In this document: piece after piece, positions 9,501 through 15,698 of the stretch | How positions within the stretch are numbered: the first letter of the stretch is position 1 | Layout of the letters: each line of letters begins with the position of its first letter | NCBI RefSeq assembly: GCF_000313915.1 | Contig: NZ_AMYT01000018.1 | Location: 1-46,144 of the forward strand | Source of the DNA: Catellicoccus marimammalium M35/04/3 | GTDB lineage: Bacteria > Bacillota > Bacilli > Lactobacillales > Catellicoccaceae | DNA: 46,144 nucleotides | Reading direction: 5' to 3' | The notes under the pieces: generated by a model | Database searches by the model: none | Told to the model about the DNA's origin: nothing | The model's input: the letters and a program-made list of their open reading frames with translations, nothing else | Translations under genes and position numbers: made by a program

Positions 9501-10615
9501 TATTTATCTTCTTTTGGTTCTTCCCATTCTTCTAGTGGAGTAGAGACATAATGTTTTTCTAGCTCTTCTCCTTTATATAAATGACTATCTTGAATCAGTT
9601 CTTGGATTTCTTCTGGCGTTTTATCAATTAATAAATCTTCATCATTCATGTATTGCATTGTTCTTTCAATCATCATTTGAGAAGCACTTGCGACACCATT
9701 CATCAGTTCTCTTAACTTTTTATCATCAATTCGTTCTAAATTTTTTGTCCAGTTACTCATATAAGCAATAGAATTTTCTTCATATCCTAAATGGAAAGCA
9801 TTCATTACGACATATGCAGTCATTTCTGCCTGTAATTCTTTTTCTGGAGTAGTTAATTGTTCTGCTTCTTGAATGGAATCTTTAGATGAATGTAATAAAC
9901 TATGTGCGACTTCATGAATTAATACCGTAAGCTGTTCAGACTCATCATATCGACTATTTAATACGATACGTTTAATGACTTGATCTCCAGCGTGTCCTTC
10001 TGCATAGTATCCTTTTGCTACTTTTCTTACTTTTTCTATAGATATAGGAATATTACGTTCGTTCGCAATAGATACCATTGTATTCCCTAATGCTTTTACG
10101 GTTTCAGTATCTTTAAAATGATAAAGCTGAGGAGCGTTAGGGAATAATTTTGGATAATCTTCTGGCGGAACCGTAGTTTGAGCAATATCAAAGACGGGTG
10201 CTGGATAGAATCCTACTACCACTTCCATTGGTTTAAGTTCTTTGTTTCTAACTGCCTTTCGCTCTTCTTTTGTCCAATCTTTGTAGAAGCGTAGCTCATT
10301 AGTTTCTGGATCTTTTAATGCACTTGCTTTTTTAGGCGTGAGAATACGAATCGAAGTTTCCCCTTTTTTAATTAAGTACCCTTTACTTTTCCAATCACTC
10401 GCACTTGCGACAACCATTGACCCTGAAAACTGACTTTGAATCAAATCTTGATTTCGACTCGTATATCGGTTGATGGTAAAGTCAGACATAAAATTCAATG
10501 CCTTTAATAATTCATTGGAATCTTTTTTATAAGACTTGATTTTGTTCAGTGCTACTTGGGAAAGTTCATCAATTCTTTGTTTAATCTCTTCTTTTTTCTT
10601 TTGAGTTATAGCCAT
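6548..10615 (-). CDS. ltrC: LtrC-like multidomain protein: ArdC-type ssDNA-binding domain, HExxH peptidase, primase-like Toprim
   Basis: A 1355-residue polyvalent protein. Residues ~10-145 resemble the ArdC N-terminal ssDNA-binding domain. HEVAH at 234-238 with a downstream Glu (ELQAEM, ~264) forms an ImmA/IrrE-like zinc peptidase. The central part holds large-polyvalent-protein-associated segments (for example YLTIEFSEDP...YTLDEFDELL). Around 715-800 is a primase N-terminal-like region (SVNILEVAQRAGI) without zinc cysteines. A DUF3991/Toprim part follows, with FESSIDAMS and VICTDNDEAGQEFA. Such proteins travel early with conjugative DNA (ArdC protects incoming ssDNA; LtrC is the pRS01-type homologue). 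AGGAGG precedes the ATG. Primase activity is inferred, not shown. Confidence 0.85.
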   Translation of the reverse strand: MAITQKKKEEIKQRIDELSQVALNKIKSYKKDSNELLKALNFMSDFTINRYTSRNQDLIQSQFSGSMVVASASDWKSKGYLIKKGETSIRILTPKKASALKDPETNELRFYKDWTKEERKAVRNKELKPMEVVVGFYPAPVFDIAQTTVPPEDYPKLFPNAPQLYHFKDTETVKALGNTMVSIANERNIPISIEKVRKVAKGYYAEGHAGDQVIKRIVLNSRYDESEQLTVLIHEVAHSLLHSSKDSIQEAEQLTTPEKELQAEMTAYVVMNAFHLGYEENSIAYMSNWTKNLERIDDKKLRELMNGVASASQMMIERTMQYMNDEDLLIDKTPEEIQELIQDSHLYKGEELEKHYVSTPLEEWEEPKEDKYISLYHYDMILKNYVYDRAKDGQGYSIEIINQAGDSKDVSVSYDLKKGICDINYYDPEKYELVPLRYQKEVIEYLIQEKLLPFETYDDYLRMKDEVSRGIYKYDLDYSFLEDFSDEEKVKFMNLSSKTQIDGQLETPYLTIEFSEDPRIDKHIYTLDEFDELLGNLYEDEEDSIDKAYVRLHTTPNYYEELRFDLGQFPSIDSYLPEKFVEYRETLEDLQEEVKKNPYSVEVYDHYNVKTQFKNRSFDYHIYFDEVTQDLKGYFIRDFDKPRPAKIEACQAALEYLQKSLPSSSQEEKEKLDMILQKTYDNQTKQEIYKEKLDELNLKYHLTRKTQYPNQKFMQKVEYAKSVNILEVAQRAGITLHRDSANQYRDANNRSMVFTVNKNNFYENNGQFGGDPIEFARKVVGIDDFKQAVDWINEGDYSTIDLSKVEQQSHQPYEYDSSKESASFQQAKNYLVNERKIDPNLVDWLHEQGNIVQDQRNNVVFLWKDENNHIVGASEQGTVKMKKSFNGRTHWKSIQRNSTSGYGFNFTNGQPKHLKVFESSIDAMSYATLHGLEKDTMYLSMDGLKENVMMETYKHLIEDKNISVESIVICTDNDEAGQEFASFAERIPAFNFVNKETNEPFKTVVSTDLPTTQKDWNEVLQKDQLPLPVIEIQKEEPVEEVKKEVNEPTQIPPKEQNYKQYEVNSYSVEQQGKMYIRHYEENIGVYDTYEEATTAFYQEKQKIPNNHSLAVETVTFDNLQDYQRQMNGESKIYGEVVAHNGNLVGLLNPPANLTEEMIHELDPDILEAVLPSYSNDEVIENAFELRNEVIQEVPIPLELATQLEERKLMKVCPSYLLLEWEKDGNRVGYSQYDKQTKEWVHHGKEPNTLQLSFGEPKHLRGFKDPNELFCYLEVNGWEQDTQYIVTNDNESVITHYQQQKGIEDTIIYSDRADLKTDNELELEVYPNSFKEQAKKKRKQEQNQQMYRQNNENLER

Positions 10616-10632
10616 AAATAATTCCTCCTAAC

Positions 10633-10664
10633 AAAAAAGAAGAAAGCGTGTGCTTTCTTCTTTT
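10633..10664 (-). terminator. Intrinsic terminator between 186-aa gene and ltrC
   Basis: AAGAAGAAAGC/GCTTTCTTCTT stem followed, on the minus strand, by TTTTTTG. It lies within what otherwise looks like one operon. Confidence 0.75.
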
Positions 10665-10678
10665 CTCATTTATTTTAT

Positions 10679-11239
10679 TTAAAATGGTAAATCTTCATCT
10701 TCTTTTTTATACGTTCTGATTTTTTCTTTTCTTTCTTCTTCCTCTTCTTTACGAACTCGAATCCAGTGGGCTTTGACTTCTAACTCATTCACAACCTCTT
10801 GCCCCGGCCAGCCTTTAGTATCCAAATAAGAAAAGAAAGACTCATTGTATCGTTCTTCAAATAACTCTTCAAATATTTCTCTTTCTTCATCTAATTCATA
10901 GGTCGCCTCATGGTTAGCATAGGTTTTTAATAATCCCTCACTGAAAAAATAAAAATCTTGAATACGACCAAAAGAATCTAATTCTGTCCATACAAGTTCC
11001 ATAATACTACCACGATAATATTCAGGAATTTCTTTTTGATATTCTGGAAGGACATAATCATTTTCTGTTAACTCTCGATAATCAATAGCTTTAATTGCAT
11101 ATTGATAGAAGTAAGGTTGATCACTAATCTGTAAAATTTTAGGAGCTTTTACTCGCTCACGATCATCATAAACTTCTTTTAATGTAACTTGCTTTTTATC
11201 CATATCAACAGCAACAATTTGCCAATACATTGTACTCAT
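10679..11239 (-). CDS. Acidic protein with SSB-like C-terminal tip (186 aa)
   Basis: The body is not an SSB OB-fold that I recognise. It is acidic and aromatic-rich and ends in a highly charged tail closing with DEDLPF, very close to the DDDIPF tip by which bacterial SSB recruits RecQ, PriA, RecO and other proteins. It sits directly downstream of the relaxase (14 bases) and upstream of ltrC. GGAGG precedes ATGAGTACAATG, fixing the start. I infer a helper that brings host replication or repair proteins to transferred single-stranded DNA, or an SSB mimic. The family is otherwise unknown to me. Confidence 0.75.
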   Translation of the reverse strand: MSTMYWQIVAVDMDKKQVTLKEVYDDRERVKAPKILQISDQPYFYQYAIKAIDYRELTENDYVLPEYQKEIPEYYRGSIMELVWTELDSFGRIQDFYFFSEGLLKTYANHEATYELDEEREIFEELFEERYNESFFSYLDTKGWPGQEVVNELEVKAHWIRVRKEEEEERKEKIRTYKKEDEDLPF

Positions 11240-11252
11240 CTTCTAACTCCTC

Positions 11253-12629
11253 CTATAAATCTAAACCATATTCTCTCGCTTTTTGAATGCGTTGAATTTC
11301 TTGGTTGGTTTGTTCAAATTCTTGTTCTGCTTTCCATTGTTTCACTTCATTACTCATCAATCGCTGCATTTTTTTGAATTGCAAAAACATAGAATTGGTA
11401 TGATATTGAATTTCATTTTTCGTTTGATCTCGTGGTTGATAGTGATAATCTTTCGTTTTTATTTTAGCATTAGAAGGTTTTTCTTTCTTCATTTCTTCTA
11501 AAATACTGTTAGATAATCGATAATAAATTCCATCTTTTCCATATAATTTATTTTCATAATAAGAATTTTTATTCTCATTCAACTTACCATAAACTTGTGC
11601 TTTAAAATCATTTTCTTCTTTTGCGATAGACTTGTATAAAGGAAAGTCTTCATTCTTTTCCATCAACAAATCAATAAATTGATACATCTCTTTTTTTGCT
11701 GAATCAGATAAATGATGAGTGTTCCAATTCTTTTTTTCTTCTGGTAAAGTTGCTTTTACTCGCAAAAATTGGTGCTTAATTTCTCGATTACGTTTTATCT
11801 TTTTATGAAAATCTTGCTTTACATCTATTCGTAATGAATCACGTAGTTGACTCATTTCTTTGTATACGCTGGTACGATCATATAAAGCATTGGAAAAATT
11901 TCTCTTCATACGTTCGATAGTTTTAGGCTTCCTTTTTCCTCTTTGTTTACCATCATTCATGATTTTTCTTGATGAAAGTTTAGGTTCAATCGTTGCTAAA
12001 TGAATATGAAAATGGTCAGTATTGTAATGAATTGCTCCTGTAAAAATAGTTTCTGGATTTAATTTTTCATCTTGAATCATTTCACGAATCATTACACGAC
12101 TCGCTTCAATTAATGGTTCACGATTTAATTCTTTAGTGTAAGGATTGTAAACTCCTGCTTCAATTAATCCTTTAGTATCAAAGGAAACTACATCTGTAAA
12201 CATTACATTTCCATTCTCTTGAGCTTTGTTAAAATCATTTCTTAACTTAGCTACTTCTTCTTGCGTTAAGTCATCGCTGGTAAAATCAAAGAGTCCTGTA
12301 TTTTTGATTTTAGTTCGTCTAGGTTCCTCTCTTCTCATTGAATCTAACTTTTCTTTGAGCTTTGGTTTTTCTTCTGCAATAAACTCTAACTCTTTTAATT
12401 CTAATGGACTTAATTTATCTTTTTTCAATAATGCTTGTTCTCGATCCATGTAATTAACATAGGTTTTGAAACCTTCATTTCTAAACTTTTCTTCTTTTTC
12501 TTTTTTTAGTTTCTCTTCTTTTGAATCTTTACGGTTCATATATTTTAAAAATCCTGAAAAACTTTTACTACCATTTTTACCACTAACAAATTCTGTCATC
12601 AGTACCATGTAGGGACTTTCTAATTTCAT
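11253..12629 (-). CDS. MobP-type (MobP2/MobL-like) relaxase
   Basis: The metal-binding motif HYNTDHFHIHLA (His201, His206, His208, His210) is the three-histidine motif of MOB-P relaxases, and the spaced, charged N terminus is typical of the Firmicute MobP2/MobL group. Candidate catalytic tyrosines are Tyr30 (FLKYMNR) and Tyr60 (YVNYMDR). The 458-aa length fits. The enzyme would nick oriT and stay covalently on the 5' end of the transferred strand. It lies in a minus-strand operon with three small upstream genes and the SSB-tail gene. The C-terminal half is basic and coiled. The start has only a weakly spaced GGAG upstream. Confidence 0.88.
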   Translation of the reverse strand: MKLESPYMVLMTEFVSGKNGSKSFSGFLKYMNRKDSKEEKLKKEKEEKFRNEGFKTYVNYMDREQALLKKDKLSPLELKELEFIAEEKPKLKEKLDSMRREEPRRTKIKNTGLFDFTSDDLTQEEVAKLRNDFNKAQENGNVMFTDVVSFDTKGLIEAGVYNPYTKELNREPLIEASRVMIREMIQDEKLNPETIFTGAIHYNTDHFHIHLATIEPKLSSRKIMNDGKQRGKRKPKTIERMKRNFSNALYDRTSVYKEMSQLRDSLRIDVKQDFHKKIKRNREIKHQFLRVKATLPEEKKNWNTHHLSDSAKKEMYQFIDLLMEKNEDFPLYKSIAKEENDFKAQVYGKLNENKNSYYENKLYGKDGIYYRLSNSILEEMKKEKPSNAKIKTKDYHYQPRDQTKNEIQYHTNSMFLQFKKMQRLMSNEVKQWKAEQEFEQTNQEIQRIQKAREYGLDL

Positions 12630-12644
12630 TTTTCTTCATCGCTC

Positions 12645-13160
12645 CTAAAAATCTTTTAACCAATCATCATCATCAACAAATGTTGATTTCTTTTCTTCTT
12701 CCTTTCGTTTAGCTTCTTCTTTTGCTTGTTGAAGAGCTTTCCATTGTCTATATCCTTCTTCTGTTGTTGGATCAATCTTCTCAATTTTCTTTTCAGAATT
12801 TGTTTCTAAGATTTCTTCTTTTTGTTCTTTTGTTGAAGACTCATAACGAACTTTACCTCGCTGATCTAATTTTCTTTGGACATAATCTTGTGCATATCGG
12901 AACGTCATAGAATCTTCACTATCGCCCATTTGTACTTGCCAATGATCTCCAATTCTAGAAACAATATTTAAAATCATTGAGATTTCTTTCCCTTGTTCTG
13001 TTTGTCCTCTAAGTTCCAATAATTTACAATAATCTAAAATAATGTAACGTAATAATTCTGTATCTTTCATTACTTCAGTACATGGATTTAACTCTTTTAT
13101 CTTTTTAATAGCTTCCATTTCTACATCTGTTAAATAAGTTTGCATTCTATATTTTTCCAT
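12645..13160 (-). CDS. Relaxosome-associated protein with acidic tail (171 aa)
   Basis: The start at 13160 (MEKYRMQTYL) is chosen because AGGAGG lies 7 bases upstream, whereas an in-frame ATG at 13184 would overlap the preceding gene without such a site. The N terminus (TYLTDVEMEAIKKIKELNP) suggests a small helical DNA-binding unit. The C-terminal third is strongly charged and ends DDDDWLKDF, an acidic-aromatic tip again reminiscent of an SSB tail. Its place immediately upstream of the relaxase gene argues for a mobilisation accessory protein (MobC-like role). I do not recognise the family. Confidence 0.75.
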   Translation of the reverse strand: MEKYRMQTYLTDVEMEAIKKIKELNPCTEVMKDTELLRYIILDYCKLLELRGQTEQGKEISMILNIVSRIGDHWQVQMGDSEDSMTFRYAQDYVQRKLDQRGKVRYESSTKEQKEEILETNSEKKIEKIDPTTEEGYRQWKALQQAKEEAKRKEEEKKSTFVDDDDWLKDF

Positions 13161-13162
13161 TC

Positions 13163-13453
13163 TTATTCTCCTCCTAGTAACCAATCAATTGATTTTCCTG
13201 ATAAGTTTGATAACTTTTCTAAATGTTCTGTTGATGGGATTGCACCTTTCTTTCCTTGCTCCCAGTATTTAATCGTTCTTTTGCTAACATTCAATTTTTC
13301 ACTCCACTGTAATTGTGTACATTGAAACGATAAACGTATTTCTTTTAGTCGCTGACTAATCAATTCTCTTTTTTCATCGTCATAAATAAATCGTGGATAA
13401 ATTCCATATCGTAAATACTTTGTATCCTTTACTTCAATATTTTTAGTAGTCAT
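13163..13453 (-). CDS. XRE-family helix-turn-helix regulator (96 aa)
   Basis: Residues ~38-90 form an XRE HTH: LISQRLKEIRLSFQCTQLQW, then KLNVSKRTIKYWEQGKKGAIPS, then LEKLSNLSGKSIDWLLG. The start at 13453 (MTTKNIEV) follows AAGGAG. An upstream in-frame ATG at 13483 lies inside the previous gene. It is the second gene of the relaxosome operon, read from the repeat array at 13951-14167, which it may bind to regulate relaxase expression. An oriT accessory role is an alternative. Confidence 0.85.
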   Translation of the reverse strand: MTTKNIEVKDTKYLRYGIYPRFIYDDEKRELISQRLKEIRLSFQCTQLQWSEKLNVSKRTIKYWEQGKKGAIPSTEHLEKLSNLSGKSIDWLLGGE

Positions 13454-13463
13454 TTTCTTCTCC

Positions 13464-13760
13464 TTATAATTCAATTTCTTCAATCAAATTTCTAATCGAT
13501 TTATTCTGTTCTTGCATAATTTTTTGTATTTCTTGTACCATAATTTTCGTTTGAGTTACCTTTGTTTCAATATTTTGTACAGAATCGTCATACATTTCTA
13601 AGTCTTGAATCATTACTTTTTCTAAAATGTAATTAATATACTTTGTCCGAGACATTTTTTGATTTCCTTCTTCATTTTTTTGGTTAAATTCTTCAACTTT
13701 TGAATCAATATATGCTAGTACCGCTTCATTTTTAATGTTTAATAAAATATCTTTACTCAT
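13464..13760 (-). CDS. Small relaxosome gene, ribbon-helix-helix-like with coiled-coil tail (98 aa)
   Basis: The start at 13760 (MSKDILLNIKNE) uses GAGG; the ORF continues upstream only through oriT-like inverted repeats. The segment SRTKYINYILEKVM looks like the second half of a ribbon-helix-helix domain, and the C-terminal 45 residues (QNIETKVTQTKIMVQEIQKIMQEQNKSI) are a coiled coil. As the first gene after the candidate oriT and repeat array, it is the best candidate for a relaxosome accessory protein binding there. It could also repress the operon. The family is not firmly recognised. Confidence 0.7.
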   Translation of the reverse strand: MSKDILLNIKNEAVLAYIDSKVEEFNQKNEEGNQKMSRTKYINYILEKVMIQDLEMYDDSVQNIETKVTQTKIMVQEIQKIMQEQNKSIRNLIEEIEL

Positions 13761-13790
13761 AATTAATCGACCTCGATTTCTTTTCTTTTT

Positions 13791-13925
13791 TAGTTTGTGA
13801 AAAACTTTAGAGAGATTGGGGAAAGAGCATAAGGAGAACCCTATATAACTTTCGCTCATTTCCACTCGCTGAAAGTTATACAAAGGCTGTGCCTTTGGGG
13901 TTTCTCGCTCACTTTGTGAAAAATA
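13791..13925. other. Candidate oriT: nested inverted repeats
   Basis: GAGAACCC (13834-13841) is complementary to GGGTTTCTC (13898-13906) except for one bulge. Inside lie a perfect TATAACTTTC/GAAAGTTATA pair (13844-13853 and 13871-13880) and a perfect CAAAGGC-tgt-GCCTTTG hairpin (13881-13897). TTTGTGAAAAA occurs on both sides (13794 and 13913). The site stands upstream of the relaxosome operon and between the transfer and mobilisation blocks, as oriT usually does. The nic site is not identified. Confidence 0.6.
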
Positions 13926-13948
13926 TTTTCTATATAGATTTTTATTTT

Positions 13949-14167
13949 TTTGACTTATTTTAGCTTAAATATTTTTTTGACTTATTTTGAGTTAAAACTC
14001 TGAACACTTAGAGCCAAAAGGGTTTCAAAGTGCTTAGCTTAAAATAGCTTAACTGACTTATTTTAGCTTAACTCAAAATAAGTTAAGATTTTCGTTGACT
14101 TAAAATAGCTTAAGTGCATTGACTTAATTTAAGTTATGCGATTTTTACGTTGACTTATTTTAGCTTA
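13949..14167. repeat. Array of TTGACTTATTTTAGCTTA-like repeats
   Basis: About seven or eight copies, some inverted, of a ~17-bp unit (T)TGACTTA(T/A)TTTA(G/A)(C/G)TTA, at about 13950, 13979, 14030-14050, 14054-14087, 14095, 14119 and 14150. The last copy overlaps the stop codon of the 295-aa transfer gene. Likely operators or iteron-like binding sites for the XRE or RHH-like proteins encoded just downstream. An origin function is the alternative. Confidence 0.75.
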
Positions 14168-15052
14168 TTTCATTTTTAGAAGTTCTTCCTGATCTACGTT
14201 TTGTTTTTGTCCTTCTAACAATGAAATTTTATTTTTTAACTCATCAATGACTTTTGTTAAGTCTTTATTGTCCGATTCAATAGAAGAAATCTCTCCTCGA
14301 ACATCAGAAATAGACTCATGAGTTGATTTTTTCTCGCTCTCTGTTTGTCCATCAAGTTCATTTTCAAGGGCTGTAATCTCATCTTTTTTGTTTCGGATTG
14401 ATGATTCATTATCTTTCACTTTATTTTCGTATTTTTTGATTGCTTGGTTACATTGACGAATATTTTCATCTAATGCTTTTACTTCTAACTCATCAATATT
14501 TTCATTTTTTGAGATAGAATTATTTTCTTTTACCTTGTCCTGCAATGAATAAATTGTATCTGTGGTTTCGTCCATGCTTCCCATATTTTCGTTTTCTACA
14601 GTTACATCTGTCTTCAATGCTCCATAGTTATTTGGAACATCAAGGACGTATACAGCGTAATAATTTGGCGATACTTTACGAACTTTTGTCTTAAATTCTT
14701 TCTTATCTTCTTCCTGCTCAAGTCCATTTCCTTTTGGAATTTCTGCGGTAACTTTTACATTATCTGTAATATATTTTGCAGAAGAAGTTTCTAATGGATT
14801 GTATAATTCTTTCTTATCATGGTATTCCGATACATATAAATCCATTTCAAAAGTTTTATTTTTTGGATTATACTCTCGACTTACAACTTCTAATCCTCGC
14901 CCACCATAATTCATAGAAGTATGATTTGGAATCATCTTGTAGTCGTATGGATCCTTATTACAAATACCAAGTCCAATGACTCCAGCAGAGAACAAAAGAT
15001 AAATTCCTAAAGCTAAAAGATAAACACGTCCAGCACTTTTCTTCTTTCCCAT
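14165..15052 (-). CDS. Membrane-anchored coiled-coil transfer protein (295 aa)
   Basis: An N-terminal membrane segment (YLLALGIYLLFSAGVIGLGI, ~10-30) is followed by an extracellular domain (residues ~40-155) of mixed beta character. The last ~100 residues form a long coiled coil (IRQCNQAIKKYENKVKDNES and onward). GGAGG precedes the start. It is the last gene of the transfer operon, 9 bases after the VirB8-like gene, and its stop codon lies in the repeat array. I do not recognise the family; an envelope-spanning or pore-stabilising part of the secretion channel is inferred from context. Confidence 0.75.
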   Translation of the reverse strand: MGKKKSAGRVYLLALGIYLLFSAGVIGLGICNKDPYDYKMIPNHTSMNYGGRGLEVVSREYNPKNKTFEMDLYVSEYHDKKELYNPLETSSAKYITDNVKVTAEIPKGNGLEQEEDKKEFKTKVRKVSPNYYAVYVLDVPNNYGALKTDVTVENENMGSMDETTDTIYSLQDKVKENNSISKNENIDELEVKALDENIRQCNQAIKKYENKVKDNESSIRNKKDEITALENELDGQTESEKKSTHESISDVRGEISSIESDNKDLTKVIDELKNKISLLEGQKQNVDQEELLKMK

Positions 15053-15061
15053 AACGTCCTC

Positions 15062-15697
15062 CTAATGTTCTACTAGTCCTACTTGTTCTAAGTTTGTAAT
15101 TTGTTTTTTGTGTGTATCATAAGATACTTTCCAGATGGATTGTTGTTTCATTGGTTTTGCTTTTGCATTTAATTTTGTCGTGTAATTTACTTCAACTAAT
15201 GCTTCACGATTGCCAACTTCTTGATAATAAACAGAAGAATAAATCGTACATTTGTCCATCTTACTTTCAATTTCTCCCATGTAATTTTTAACATTTTGAG
15301 GGAATAATTGTTCAATCATTTTTGTTGATAGATCTCCTTTAATGTCTTCTGCTCGTGTCGTATAATTCTCTTTATCATAATTAAAGAAGCAACTCATAAC
15401 TCTATTGATACAATCATACATCTCTTTATTTTCTTTCGTTGCTGGGCTTGTATTGTTTTCAATTGCTAATTGTTTTTCTTTTTCTGCGTCTTTGATTTTA
15501 TTTTCTAACTGCGTTTTTTCTTCTTTGTTTGTATCTTTCATTGTTACTTGCTCGTGTTCTAATTGCTCTACTTTTTTATGACTTTGATACCAACCAAATC
15601 CTAATCCTCCACATAAAAGGACAATAACAATAGAAATAATCATCAACTTTTTATTTACTTCTTGTTCGCTTTTACTGTTACTTACTCGATTATTCAT
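15062..15697 (-). CDS. VirB8/TcpC-like bitopic transfer protein (211 aa)
   Basis: One membrane helix (LMIISIVIVLLCGGLGFGW, ~18-37), then a coiled coil (QLEHEQVTMKDTNKEEKTQL), then a ~120-residue extracellular domain containing NRVMSCFFNYDKENYTTRAE...IWKVSYD. The order TM, coil and NTF2-like domain is that of Gram-positive VirB8-like proteins (TcpC, TraM, and TrsF-type). It lies between the wall-hydrolase gene and the 295-aa gene, one base apart from the former. I infer a scaffold of the mating channel. The NTF2 assignment is by pattern only. Confidence 0.65.
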   Translation of the reverse strand: MNNRVSNSKSEQEVNKKLMIISIVIVLLCGGLGFGWYQSHKKVEQLEHEQVTMKDTNKEEKTQLENKIKDAEKEKQLAIENNTSPATKENKEMYDCINRVMSCFFNYDKENYTTRAEDIKGDLSTKMIEQLFPQNVKNYMGEIESKMDKCTIYSSVYYQEVGNREALVEVNYTTKLNAKAKPMKQQSIWKVSYDTHKKQITNLEQVGLVEH

Positions 15698-15698
15698 T

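Noticed and set aside
13949-14167. CRISPR array
   Set aside because: Units are ~17 bp, partly inverted and nearly contiguous, without unique ~30-bp spacers or cas genes.
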